Below, piece by piece: positions 1 through 12,366 of a stretch of 64,000 nucleotides of DNA. Below the pieces are notes generated by a model. It saw only the letters and a program-made list of their open reading frames with translations. It did no database searches and was not told the DNA's origin. Location: NCBI GenBank assembly GCA_031763025.1, contig JASSKH010000009.1, positions 3,162,001 to 3,226,000 of the forward strand, read 5' to 3'. This DNA comes from Macrocystis pyrifera (lineage: Eukaryota > Sar > Phaeophyceae > Laminariales > Laminariaceae). How positions within the stretch are numbered: position 1 is the stretch's first letter; the number at the start of each line of letters is the position of its first letter. A program made the translations under genes and the position numbers.

Positions 1-700
1 GTTCCGCAAGCACTCGGCGTTGACTACGTAGACGCGCTCGCCAGGAGACAAGACACGAAAAGAGACATGGCGAGGACGACCGTCAGCTCAAGGGATAGGG
101 TTTCCACACTACCAGTGCACGGGTGGCAACTGCTGAACGAATCCTCCAAATCGGCCGATACGACGAGCGCACTCCCTGCTCTGTCTCTATCTCTCTTTAT
201 CTCTCTCTCTGCAGACGCATGTTGCGGTAAGGGTGCATGCCCCCAAAAGATTTGGACGTTTCTCGTTCGAGGGGCTCTACGTACGTACAATCTCACCCAA
301 AAAACGAGCATCCATGTTTTCTGAGGACTGCACTCCCGTTTTTGGGGGACAAATCACTTGGGATTAGAGCCAACTATACTTCGATGTACAGTTAGTGCGG
401 TACTAAAAAGGGCTTGCTAAAAAATGTGCGATTGTTCCCCGATGTTGAGCAATCCCATGGCCAAGGACTAAACCGAATAGTATGGTAAAAGCCCCCGATA
501 TTTATGGCTAGGCCCTCAGTCGAGAAGTCCTGTCAGTCATTAAAAAAACAAAAAAACGGTCAGAAAGTGCTTCCCTTAATCTGTCATACGCGTCATTCAT
601 GAAGGGTACGAGAAAAAACACCGATAGGCCGACAGGCGGAGGGGAGGAAGATTGTCCAACCGACCACCTGCTTGCTGACAAAGAAAAACAGTTCACTTGC
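1..700. other. Left-edge stretch, probably intron of the partial channel gene
   Basis: This follows, on the minus strand, the S1-S3 exon of the partial channel gene and should hold intron and perhaps the next exon. I looked for an S4-like arginine ladder or a pore motif on the minus strand and found none. The next coding exons therefore probably lie beyond the left edge. It includes a TC-rich run near 180-210. Confidence 0.4.
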
Positions 701-2938
701 CTTCAAGTACGCGATAGCAACCTGCTTCTGGTTCACCACCACGACCCCGTCCTTGGTGACAAGGGCCGTGCGTAGACTGACCAACATATCGAGAAGGAAC
801 AGTCCGTCCACGCAATAGGAAAAAATCAGCCACCCTGCCTCGGCCGGCCGGTCGAAGCCGAGGCGAAAGGTAACCTCCACCACGGACCAAACGATGACTA
901 AGGACACCCAGAGATCCCACAAAACCTGGAGCGAGTTGGTGGGACATGAAGGTGGGGGGATTGTAGTCACTCGTGTTGGCACGCCTTAGCTGCAAGGCAG
1001 ATGGCTAGTAAGGGGTGGTTCTCTCGTGGGCTGCTGCCCTGGCTTCGCGCTTGGACGGGGTATATTGTTAGACAGCCGGCTGCTACGCACGCGTTTTCGA
1101 AGGTGACCCGCTGCGTGTCATGACGAAAAGGTTACGCCGTCTACGCTGCTCAGAACAGCCCTTGTGAACGTTGTGTAACGGAGTGACACGCCCAAGGATA
1201 CAAGAATCGTATGAAAAACCCACTGCGCTTTCGATGTACTAGACAATGTGGACTGTGCACGGTACGCGCAAACGAGAACCCGTAACGAGGATGAACTTTT
1301 TACTCTTACGGAGTGTTGTCGCACACGGCGGCCCGCGAGTATTTCAAAGCTAACGCACTCTAACCGAGTTGCGCCGCGTGGGCTCCGCTCCGTCCCATCC
1401 CAACGTTTTAAACCGATCCAACACCACCCGGAGACAGTCTGAGTAGAATATTGAAAATAAACAAGCGAGTGCTTACTATTTATACCAGGATACAGATAGT
1501 TGACACGACAGCTGTGCTACGCTTCTTTAATAAAGAGTGTCACTTGACACATGGTGTCTCCTAAAAAAAGCTAGTATTGAATTCACACTTCGCAGCTAAA
1601 GTAAAAAATTACTTTAATTTCACGAGCCCTTACGATATCCTTATGCACACTTAAACTCGTAGCAAGAAACGTATCGCTCACCTTCAAGGTAGCCTCTGGG
1701 TGAAACATGCCCGCTATCGAAAACAGGTAATCGGGCACCACACCTCCAAGCACCACATGCGTGTCGTCAAACCCGAAACCGTCCTCTACGCTGCCCTTGC
1801 GCCCGTTGTTGCCAGCTCCGAAGGCGATTGTCCCTTTAATAGACGTCCCGTGCTGCAGCCGGTGATACGTCGTGAGATTCCCCCTGTCGACCGCCTCGGT
1901 GTTGCTCCCCCGTCTGAGCTCCCCCATCCCGAGGTCACTCGGAGAGAAGGTCTTGGCCACAAAACATCCTCGAATTCTCTCCGGGTCATCTGCCATTTCC
2001 TGGCCGTTGCGCAGGTCGGCGATAACATCGTTGCCGGTAATGGACGGATCGACATCACGCCCGTTCGTCCCCGCGCCGGCGCGAGCATCGGCAGTGACGA
2101 TCGGTGGCGGACGGAAGGCCCCTGAATCTGACGGCATGGCTGCTGCTGCTGCCGCTCCTGCTGCTCCTGCTGGTGTTCCTGGGGCTACGGCTGTTGCGGT
2201 CGGTGTGCCCGCTGTCTCACTCGTCGTCTGCTCCGCGCTCGATGAATCCTCGAACCTCACCCCCGCCGAAACCGCCTTAACGACTGCCGCCAGCCTCACC
2301 GCGCGCGTCGCCTCGTCCTCACTCTCCACCCCCGCTCGGTGGGTGCTAGATATCTCGGCTGTCGGTGAAGTTTCTGCGGGTGATATAGGAGCTCTTTCAC
2401 TGCTAACAGTATCGTCGTGATCAACTCCGAGTTCCTGTTTCTCCTCTGAATGGCCGCTTCCTCCCACCATCACCCCGGGGGTAGAAATATAACTTCCCGT
2501 CGCCGTTGATGGTGATTCTCCCTGCCTCTCCGAACCAAACGGAGTTTCCCGTACGCCGACGCCAGCAGGGCCGCCGGTATCGCTCCGTCGGTTATCTGCG
2601 AGGACGCTGAGACCAACGCGGACCTCCGGCAACAAGGCACTACCACCACCGCCACCACCACCGCCACCACCACTCCCACTATCTCCGCTACCACTACCAC
2701 CACCACCACCTTTCGACTCGTCACCGTCGTTTACGCTGATGGGGTCGCCAGCTCTCAACAAAGTCCCGGCAAGAGCTACTGCGTTGGCGGAATCCACGGT
2801 CGGAGGAACGGGAGACAAGTTGTTGAGGCCCGATCTTGAAGCTGCCACCGTCCCAGCTTTCGGCTTCGGTTTAAGCTTGTAGCGAGACCGGGTACCGGGT
2901 GGTCGGGTGGAGCCAGGCCGCTTCGTTTCTCGGAACGC
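701..2938 (-). CDS. Voltage-gated K+ channel-like protein, N-terminal part (runs off left edge)
   Basis: Two exons are visible: 1,682-2,938 (419 codons, entered by a CAG acceptor, leaving by AAG|GTGAGC) and 701-925 (75 codons, CAG acceptor, leaving by AAG|GCAAGT, a GC-type donor). Both are phase 0. The first is a cytoplasmic N-terminal region rich in Gly, Ser, Thr and Ala, with a poly-Gly run coded by the CCACCA repeat at 2,640-2,710, ending in FHPEATLK. The second opens with VLWDLW and gives S1, S2 and the start of S3, including DMLVSLRTALV and ending AIAYLK. The same joint in the neighbouring complete channel reads HPYAKRK then VAWDLF, which supports the splice and shows the two are paralogs. 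The start codon exon, probably within 2,940-3,900, was not found. S4, pore and C-terminus are not in the window. Confidence 0.7.
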
Positions 2939-3919
2939 CTGCCAAGGGTTGTCAAGGCAAGGAGGGGGGTTGTTGACTATTTAAAAACCGCACTCACGCT
3001 TTTAGGGACAATCTAATTCGAATTTTGTGCGGGGTCATTTTGGCGGTATACATTTCAGTACAGCGGTTAGAGCAACGAGGGGAGTTGTTAAAGTAACGAG
3101 GGGGGTTGTGGAAACAAGGAGGGGGTGTACTCATGTCATGCATGGCCGTAGTCGTATGATCATAAACCCTTGCATCCCTACAATGCCGAGACGGAGCACC
3201 AAAGAGGGGGGACTGTTAAAACAAGGAGAGGGAGATTGTTGATGAGTGCGGCTCCGAGCTGCTTGAACTACGTAGAAAAGCATGGAATCGAGCTGTCAAT
3301 ATCGTCCAAGTGTAGAGCTCGGTGGGGAAAATAAAATCTGATAATACGCACATTGCATCACTGCTGCAGTTGCTTTTCTACTGTACGCTTGTTTCGTTTC
3401 AACTGACTCCCCGAAGATGTACGCGTATATCTCCAAGGTGTATTTAGCGAGCATAGAAAGCAGTGGACAGCTCGCTCGACCGCAGTACGAAACGCCATTT
3501 TTAAAAGAGTCACACCCAGTCAGTGCTTCCAGGGGGGTTAACGCTTCGCTCCAACTTGCGATATTCTTCCTAAGGATGCCTTTTCCCGAAGTACGTACCT
3601 ACAGCAGTATTTCGCATTTATGCCGTAGATAGTTAGATGCCACTGCTCTGCTATGGGCAAGACCGCCTGTGCGAGGACAACGCAAACAACAGCGAGACAG
3701 AAAGACTCCGCGAAAACGACTTTGGTACCTACACCCTCGCGGAATCATTCTACAACGACGGTCGCTGGGAGGCTTGACTAAGAAGCCCATAGGCTACGTA
3801 AACGAACCGGATTCGAACTGGTACACGAAAAGCTAAATATGTGTTCATACAACAGTATAGGTGTGGGCAGGATAGGCGTTTCCTCTGGCTCTCCGGGACT
3901 CCCCCCCCCTCAAAAAGTA
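2939..3919. other. Spacer between the two channel genes
   Basis: This should hold the 3' end of the complete channel transcript and the unfound first exon of the next channel. I could not choose a start. It contains a partial copy of the interspersed repeat (3,113-3,215) recognised by its TCATGCATGGCCGTAGTC core, plus several AACGAGGGGGGTTG-like short repeats at 2,960-3,240. Confidence 0.4.
3113..3215 (+). repeat. Partial copy of the ~310-bp interspersed repeat
   Basis: It carries the diagnostic end of the family: GGTGTACTCATGTCATGCA, GGCCGTAGTCGTATG, then a run resembling CATCCCTACAATGCCGAGAC. The same order is found at 28,548 and, inverted, at 6,455 and 14,030. Only the first ~100 bases are present here. 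Confidence 0.6.
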
Positions 3920-6900
3920 TCAAGACAAATACTGCCTACTCGTATTTAGTCCCGTGCATACATTTCCCCGCGATGCTGCTTCTCTTACCGATATCGCCCG
4001 GAAGTGTCGCTCGGCTTCGTCCGTCAGCTCCGCCATGACCTCCGGCCACTGGTGCAAGATGTCTACAAGGTCGTCCTTCCGCACCATCAGCAGATCGGTG
4101 GCGGAGGTAGCCGTGGCCGTTTCGCTGGGAGGAAACGAAAAAAAAAAAAAAGCACGCGGCCGAAGAACCCAAACCCCTGGTTTACTCACGTCACGGGATA
4201 CTTCCGAGGGAGTTCACGTGGACAAGGGAATACCAACCTGGCTTATCTCCACGCTGTCTCGAGCGTCGAGCATGTCTATAACTGGAAAACATACTGTGAC
4301 GGGGCACCATAGTTAATAGGACCTATGGTTTACATAAAAACCTATATTTTTACGTATTTTTACGTACAACATTTGGTCCTATCTACTACGGCCCCCCGTA
4401 ATAATCAGAACCAAATATAGTGAGTAAAACATGGGAGAATAATGATTTTTCGGGTACATCGTGGGTTCTGATTGTTACTACATATGCCCACCCGTTATAC
4501 TTTGATAGAGAAACTTTTGTCGCCGCCGGGCTACCGGGGGTTTCAAGGGCGATCAGTGATGAGGGGACGTGAAAATCTGTTCGCCGCACTCCGCGTCTTT
4601 TTTTTGTTCATGGACATGCGGTGCGCGGATGCAGTGTCACCGTTGATGTAGGGTCACCGCAGCCTTAGGGGGGGCAACGGCCCCGAAGTTTATCTCACCG
4701 ATGCACCCAGCGAACCTCTGGGGCTACGTTACACCAGTACGAAGACGAATTCGCCGGGAGATACCTACGACTGAACCGTCTGAAGCTGTTCTCCGCAGAT
4801 TATCTCCTCACCGAAAGAAAAGAACGTGATCCCGGCTCCAGGTGAAGGCGACGCGAGAGACTCTAGAGTACCTTCTGGCTCTCTTCCGTCCGGGGCATCC
4901 AGTTGACGTCATGGAATGTGATTACTTTTTCAACGAACAAGACGACTCCCTATCGATGGGCAAGGAACGCGATAATCTCCTAATTTTTAACCCCCGAGCT
5001 CTAAATCTCCCAACTTTGAAACCAAAACTCTAAAATAGCATCCCCCCCCCGCGCGCCTCGCCACCTGTCTATGGCCATACGACTACTGCCATGCATGGCA
5101 TGAGTACACCCACCCTCAACTACCCCCCCACCTGTTAAGGACGTTGAGCAAGACCGGCGTGAGGCCGAAGTGTCCATCGTCGGACAAGCTTCGCATGAAG
5201 ACCACGTCGGACTGCTTCTCGAGCGGGGCGAGAGACACGTAGAAGGAAACATTCCCACTCCGCAGGATGTACCAGTGGCCCCCCACCTCGTGCTCGAGGT
5301 ACAGGACGTCGCCGCACTGCGTCCGTTCACCGTTTTATCGAAATCGGTATCGAGAAAAGGTGCGTGCGGTTTGATTCAGCGCAGCAGTCGGACGGTTTGG
5401 GGGGGCGGGATATTCGTTAACCTTGAGGAGCGACCACGTGAAATATTACTCTTCACAGGATTTTGGCATGGGCGAGGGCTCGTGTCGCGGTTGATGACCA
5501 CTTGTTCTGATCGGTGTCCTCGGTTGCGAGGATAGCTTGGTTGGTGGTTACGCGGAATCGCGCATAGGTTAGTACGGGGCTGTTGTTGTCCCAAATCGAC
5601 CGCTAACAGAACCCTTGGTTACTCCAACGGTCTCACTGCCATTGCCAAAGAATACTGATATCGCGGCGACGCACAATTCGAATCCTCGGCGCTGCTCGCT
5701 GCGATTCGGTTCCGGCGTTATCAAACTAGCGTCGCATTCGAACTCCTCAGCACACGCCAACAGGGAGAAGCACGACACCAGGGTTGACATTCGGTGGAGC
5801 GACCCAACGTCTCGGTCGTTAGTTGATCCGCCCAACTTCCCCGATGGACATCAACAGCTCGATACTGCTATAAACCAATCCGCAACCATTTCCATTTCTC
5901 TTAGACTTGTCGAAAACAAACCTAACGCTTACCCCCCCTCCCCCTGCCTTGTATATATATAGGTTGGGTTGGCGTCGGTTAGCAATGAATCCGTAAATCA
6001 TGCCGCTAACTACGTGAGCTAGACAATCAGGTCGTACCGTTTTCGTTTTTGGCGGGTTCGAGTCGGATCATTTGTGCGGGGTGGGGAACCTTTACTCCGC
6101 ACAAGGGAACTATCGTATCACGTACCAGTAGTGTTTATGGTAAGGCAACCACGAGACAGTTACATAGTATGATACCCCCATTGCTGTCTCTGGAATTGGC
6201 CGCACCGGAAAATAAATCAACTCATTGGCGCCGTCATCCGTATGCGAGTTCGCCTAACCAGCGACTCTCAGTATGATGCAACTCATCCTTCGTGCGAATC
6301 ACCGAACACCTCACGGCGCTTCGCGCTTGATGCAAGCAAAGACTGCCTGGTCTGTGAAAACCCGACGTGCTCCGTCCCAGCATTGTAAGGATGCGAGGGT
6401 CTACAGTCATACGGCTGCGGCCATGCATAGTATCGAGTACACACCCTCACGCCCCCCCTGCCCCCCTTCTCTCTCACGCTTGCAAAGCACGGCACCATTC
6501 TCCGCAGGAGCCGACAGACCAGGACCGGCGGACGCTTCGCCAGAAACCCCACCCCCTTCGCGACCGCGCGGTGCTGGGCGTAGATCAGCGAAGTCGCCAT
6601 CACGCTGGGCATGGCGTCCACGATCTCCGAGTTGTCGAACACGCTCATCTCCTTGAAGATGTACCTGTACTGACGGCGGATTTTTTCCGCCAACGCTGGG
6701 GGAAACTGCGACGTGCAGCGCGTTATCGTTGTTGATGCCAGCGGTGAAGAGCGGAGAGTAAGACAAGCAGGGAGGAAAGGTAAGGCGTAACCGCTTCAAA
6801 AGTGCTCTCTCGTTTTCGGGGACTAATCACTTATGGTTAGTATGGAATAATTTTTTTCGGTAGTAAAAAGCGTTAACCTACAACCGGTCGTGCGAAAGGG

Positions 6901-9900
6901 CGTTCATAGAGGCGGACGTCCTGCCGTTTTTCATGAAGTTTTCACGCTCATACTCAGCATTCCCACATGACACTTGAAGCCGAGCGCACTAGAGGGTAAG
7001 GTAGGAGTTTGGGTATCGTAAGGGTGATAAGAAATCGAAGGAAGGATAACAAGAGACACATAAACTGCGGCATTGAGAAAAGGGCAAAGGGACAACAAGT
7101 ATGGGTGTGAAATCATGCCGCAACAGTGAGGCCTCATTGATCCGAACTACATACGAGTGAACGCGTCGACCAATGTTACAAAGTAATCTTAGCGGGATAT
7201 CCGCGGACGGAATAATAACCTCCCCGTTCTGGGAGAAAAATCTGTTGGCTGTACATGTTAATACGAGTAAACGCGTCAACGAATGTTACAACAGTAATCT
7301 TGGCGGGAAATCCGGGGACGAAGTAATAACATCTCCGTTTTTGGCGAAAATGTATTGGGTGTGCATGTTAAGCAAGACGATATCGCTGCATCGTAGGCCC
7401 CCGTACAGCAGCACGAGATAGGAGGAAGAGGTTAAGAAAAAGCAGACCATCTCGCCCGCACATCATTGTACGCGAGACACGCCGACAACGACATCACTTT
7501 CGCTTCTAGTATGTAGTTTGTACCATGTATTTTGTAGAGTTTGTTTGACCGGAACAACTACTATCTGCGACGCGGTGCCGCGTTGATTAGCATCGAGTCA
7601 ACGCGGGGGTAGTAGACCCAAGTGGGAGCCTCCGGTTGATCGCAGTAGAGAGATCTCATTGATCCCAAACTATACACGAGCTAACGCGTCGACGAATGCT
7701 GCAGTAGTAAAGAGGGTTAAGCTACAACCGGCAGGACGGTAATGGCTGCGTCGACACAAGGCGAGGGGACTCGGTGGGCGAGAGCTCAGCGAGCGAGAGC
7801 TAAGCGGGAAGATAAGAAGGACGGTCGTGTCGGTGGAGCAAGATGGCAATGGTCATAAAGCCTTCGCGTTCACCTTTCTGTCGTACAGCCAGTCCTTGAT
7901 CTGATTCATTTTGCTGCTCTCGATCGCGTTCACGACGTCGAAGTTCTCCATGATAACGGCCACGTTACCGATGATGTAACCAAACACGGTCGCCCCAACG
8001 ATCATGCCCACGATCGCGAACCCCCGCTCGAGATCGTTGGCGCTGGTGATGTCCCCGTACCCGACCGTTGTCCTGGGAAGGGACCACGTTAGAGTTCAAT
8101 AATCGTGGGCGCGGTGTTTTGTTAGAGGCCCTTTTGTCTAGTGTGGCGCAATTCGCGCTTATTCTGCAGCACTGCATACCATGTGTCTGGTGCCTACGTA
8201 CAAGGGCTCAACGATCACGTTTGGTTTTGAAAACACAGTTCCGAGTTCTGCGTTCAGCATGACAAACAGCGGCAGCAGTGCGATGAGCAATGCGTCCAGG
8301 CCTCCGGAGCAGTTCCGGCTTTCCTCGCTGAACGCCCAACCAACCACAACATGTGCCGTAGGGGGTTGGAAAGAACGAAATGCTCTATGTATGTGCAGGC
8401 GACTTGTTCAGCTCCGCCCAAGTTTCGGTGCCGATCTACTTGAAATAAAAGGGATCATTCTTGCAGCACGAAGGGCTAAGCTCAACAACGTGTCTCTTCT
8501 ACCAGTGTAGAGCAGCCCTAGAGGCATCCTAGGCGAGTCACGACACCCCAGATCCCGACACGAACATACACCAATGCCCTCTCACATTGTTGTGAACGCC
8601 CAGTACACGGATACTAGGTACTGGTGCTCCCAAGGCGTATCATCCACCCCGTAAGAGGCCACCCACGTCACCTGGCTGGAACTTCAAGCACAAGAGAACA
8701 GGACAGAGATGTAACATTTCAAGAGGGCGTTGGTGGGCGGAAGGCCAGTTTAGCCTTCAATTGGACGAGCTGAAACTGTTCCTGATTGATAGAGATACAC
8801 CCTACTGCTGTATCTCTAATTCTGATCGCACGCGTGCGCGACAGTAACCGCGTCGCAGCTTGATCGATTGGAATCTCGCGACAACGTCGCAAAGCACACA
8901 TAGTGGCGTAACACAACCCACAGGTTTAATTATTCCAGCAGGTTTAATTATGTCGGCACCACGATCAACAACGAACCGGAGAAAAGAGGAGTACGCGCAC
9001 AGAGAGAAGCAGTTAAGAAGGAAGTCCCTGTTGGAGTGCTTCACTTCATCTAACAGACAAGTTTTAGTCCATTCAGCAAACAAGTCAATCTCCTGTTGAC
9101 GAATACAATGCTTTATTTGGGGCTCGACGTACCCACATCTCGTCAGCAAATCTCGGCGGCGGAGCTCTTGCCACTTAACGACAAAAAAATATCCTTGGTG
9201 TCTCTGAACAAACGCGTACTTCCTTTTAACAAGAAAAAAAAGTGGCTGCAAGTACAGCAGTCCAACAGTCACCTGGAAGCTTATTCTAAGGAGCAGAGTA
9301 GTATTAGGTGACAAACACAGCGATGTCCAAGAGATTGAATGCTCTGCTACACACGCCACCGCCCCACTATTGCTGAGAAAGCGGCGACTGCGTCATCACT
9401 CTCACGTCCAAGTAATGGTTAAAGGAAACGATCAGCGGAGCGGAACAATACCCGATCTAACGGTCGCACCTGAGGACGGCCACCCAGTGCCACATACAAC
9501 CCATGATATGGGCAATGAACAGAAGCATGGCGAACATCTTGATCAGCGCCCACAGGCTGGGATGAATGATGTTCGTCAGTTCATCATCGTTGCCTCCGAT
9601 AGTGCTCGACAACTTCATAACTCGGGCCAGCCGTAGGAGCCTCAGCGTCCGCAGCAACTTGGTCGAACGCAGGATACTCCTTGAGTTTCCGGCCGACAAC
9701 ATGATCAAATCCACGGGAACCGTCGAGCACAAGTCGATGAAAAACGACCCCTTGAGGTATCGAACCGCGATGTCTCTTGGGTTTGTCACTGCGTCCCCAT
9801 CAGGAGCAAGGTAGGCGGTTCGGAAGCTCAGCACCATGTCCGCGACGAACGCGACATCAACCACGGAGTCGGCGATAATCTGCCCGGGGCCTTTGTCCAG

Positions 9901-11440
9901 GTCGAACCCAATGCGGAGCGGAATGCTTACACACCCGTAAATGATCATCGCTGCCACGAACAGGTCCCAAGCCACCTGAGGCATACATACATGAAAAAAA
10001 AAAACGTGACAACATGTTGAAGATATAATGTAAAAAGACAAGGGACAGCATATTGAAGATGTATTTTATCATTTTTGATTTACGTCAGCTGTGAGTTCTA
10101 CTGATTAAATAGTTGATACTCAACTTTGCAAGCTGCACAATATTTTATAAATTTTGAAATACGTCAGCTGTGAGTAATATTGTAAAAAGAGACGGGACAA
10201 CATGTTGAAGAAGATAATATGTCAATGTATATTTTCGGTGTGCAGGAAGGTGAAGGCAAAATATAAGGCCGACCGGTGGCGTTACCGTCCAGCTGACCGG
10301 ATGGGGGAGTGAATGAGAAGAAAGGGGAGGCTACGCAGGAGGAAACCAGGCAACATCGACATATTCGCGAAGTTTTTCCCGCGAGGGTGGGGGGCATATC
10401 GAGCTACTCATGCACACAAAAAAAACTCTGGAGGGCGAGGGATGTTGCTGTGTACCAATCGACAGAAAAACTACGAGTACATACGCTCCTTGGACGTTTA
10501 TCGTAGTTACAGAGTACCGGTCGTGCACCACGGTGTAACACGAATGCTTGGGCAGACAAAAGAAAAGCAACGCCCCAACGATCCCTACTACCAGGTACTT
10601 GTGAAAATATGGCATGTTTTACACGCTATTATTCTGCTGTGGGTATTGTAAAACTTCGTGGGTATGCATGCTATAATCCGGTGGTACCTTGCGCTTGGCG
10701 TAAGGGTGCAGCATAAACCTCGGCGCCCCTTCGGGCAGCGTGTTCTCGGCGCGTAGAACGTCTGCATCGGCGTCTTGGGTGCTGCTCAAAACCACTTCAT
10801 CGGCGTTCCCATAGTCAATGGAAATTATTTGTTTGTGCCCGCCGTTGCCCTGCGGAGAGGCGCAGTCGCCCGACCAGACCTTCGGCGGACTCTTCCACGA
10901 GGCGATATGGGGCAGAACCCTGCGGGGGGTGGGCTCGCTGTGGGGTAGCGGCGTTCCACCGGGCCCCATCGGCTGCAGCGCGTACCCAGTAGGCCGTCGG
11001 GGCTTGCCGAACGCCAGGCGGTGCCATAGCTGGTGATGCTTGTAAATCTTCCGGGAGAGAAGGTCGGCAACATCGTCGTGCATCATCGCTCTTGCTTGGG
11101 CGCTGCCAGATCCGGCAGCAACAGAAGAAAAGGGTTCCATGGGGTCGCTGACGTCGACGGATTCCCGTCTTTTACCAGGAAGGGGTGGCCTTTGCTCTCG
11201 ATGTCGATGACCCCTTCGCCACAAAGATGGATGAGAAATCCGACCAAGGAGCATCGAACGGCGTCCTCTACGCGAGGACACATTGTTGTCGCCGCCGCCG
11301 CCGCCGCCGCTACCGCCGCTGGTGTCAAGAGCGCCCGCTGGCGGCGCGCCAGGCGGCCTAGGGTCGTCGACACGATCTCGAACATGGCCTCGCCAACGAG
11401 AGTTCCGGATTCCGGATTCTGGAGAACAACAGCATCGCAT
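3920..11440 (-). CDS. Cyclic-nucleotide-binding, voltage-gated K+ channel (six-transmembrane, EAG/HCN/CNG superfamily)
   Basis: Seven exons: 10,688-11,440; 9,470-9,975; 8,586-8,675; 7,874-8,072; 6,478-6,705; 5,132-5,316; 3,920-4,124. All joints keep frame, giving about 721 residues. The N-terminus is cytoplasmic and Gly-rich. S1 starts at VAWDLF (about residue 252), then S2 (FVADMVLSFRTAY), S3 (FFIDLCSTVPVDL), an S4 ladder (LRTLRLLRLARVMK, about 359-372) and S5. The pore filter is TTVGYGD (about 451-457), which indicates K+ selectivity. S6 and a C-linker ending IKDWLYDRK follow. The cyclic-nucleotide fold includes CGDVLYLEHEVGG and YILRSG, then ATDLLMVRKDDL. It acts in a membrane as a tetramer, by family knowledge. 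About 20 residues usual before the GDVLY strand are missing, so one small exon between 5,317 and 6,477 may be unfound. The start is uncertain: ATG at 11,440 or 11,140. The last exon is taken to its first stop. Confidence 0.85.
6130..6455 (-). repeat. Full copy of the ~310-bp interspersed repeat in channel intron 5
   Basis: Reading the minus strand it matches the copy at 28,548-28,860 from GTGTACTCGATACTATGCAT through the middle block (CTTGCATCAAGCGCGAAGC) to GGTATCATACTATGTAACTG and CCTTACCATA. No protein-coding capacity is apparent, so it is a short non-autonomous element, SINE- or MITE-like. I could not define clean inverted ends, a tail or a target duplication. Confidence 0.7.
7147..7372. 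repeat. Two tandem ~115-bp repeats in channel intron 4
   Basis: Two successive units each run from ATACGAGT(G/A)AACGCGTC, through AATGTTACA and AGTAATCTT(A/G)GCGGGA, to TGTGCATGTTAA or TGTACATGTTAA. A shorter relative (CGAGCTAACGCGTCGACGAATG) lies near 7,675. They are diverged and intronic. Confidence 0.65.
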
Positions 11441-12366
11441 CCCGTGGGCGGGGATGGGGAACCCGCGGGTTGGGGTGGACGGCGAGCAGTGTCGAGGCGA
11501 AGCGAAGAAAAAAAGTGAGCGCGAACGATTGCGTCAAAAAATGTAACCGAAACACGCCGTAATACCTCATTGAAACCCTATGCTCGTTCGTCTAGCTCAA
11601 GCACCTCACAACACCAACAATCAATCTTAAAAAAGACGGAGCCCGTGTGCGCTTGCACCCATCGCCAAATCGTACGTGCGTTGACGTTTTCGGTGAGAGT
11701 ACGGTATAACGTTGGGCTGGCAGGTCAGAGTTTTGAGGGTGATGTTGTCAGAGGCTTCACTATACTGTTGTATATGCTTAGCCGTCATCAACGGCACAAA
11801 TGCAGCTGTTCTGATTCCTGATTCCTGATGCAGGCCTGTCTCGAACACCCGACTTTTAGGCGCGTTGCGCGAGAGAGCTGCGACGTCTTGGGGAGCGGGA
11901 TTGCCTCTCGAGTGTTCACCTCTTCCCTACCTAGTGTTGCGCTCGGCAGGGATTCACAGCATCCTTTAGCAGACTTGGTAGGATGACTGCGATTTTGTCC
12001 CTCCCAGTGTTCTGACACAACCCAGCCTCGGAATTGCTCCGCGTCTACTTTACCAGAAGGACCATGCGTGCCGCATCCTATACCGCGCGAAGCCTCAACC
12101 CAGTCCTTACAAATCCGCCACGAAGAGCACGGCCTTTGGTTGCAAGCACGCGCTCGGTTGCTCGTGAATACGGCCGCATGTGCCACACTCTCCATTGCGC
12201 GGAGTTGCCGCACATCATCATGACAGGCCTAAACCACTGCTTGCTTCGCACCCGCCCGCCCGCCCCCCCCCGCCTCTTGTCCCCCACTCCTACCCCTCTC
12301 CCCCAACAAAAGCAGCAGAAGGAAGGTTACTTGACTTAACCTTCGATTGAACGTGCACACACAATC
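11441..12366. promoter_or_regulatory. Shared upstream region between the divergent channel and AIP1 genes
   Basis: The channel gene starts leftward at 11,440 and AIP1 rightward at 12,367, so this ~0.9 kb must hold both promoters. I see no clear TATA box. A pyrimidine-rich stretch (12,255-12,310, with a C run) precedes the AIP1 start codon. No convincing exon was found here on either strand. Confidence 0.5.

Noticed and set aside
3800-3822. tRNA-like T-arm (GTTCGAATCC on the minus strand)
   Set aside because: No A-box, D-arm or foldable acceptor stem at the right distance; the word alone is not a tRNA.
6000-6065. tRNA-like words (GGTTCGAGTC preceded by TGAGCTAGA)
   Set aside because: The pieces do not form a cloverleaf and the flanks do not pair.
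8802-9359. 185-codon open frame between channel exons 2 and 3 (minus)
   Set aside because: Lies in a predicted intron, lacks channel similarity, and splice sites on both sides skip it while keeping frame.
11788-12213. Minus-strand open frame upstream of AIP1
   Set aside because: No recognisable domain, Cys/Arg-rich translation, and it lies in the shared promoter region.
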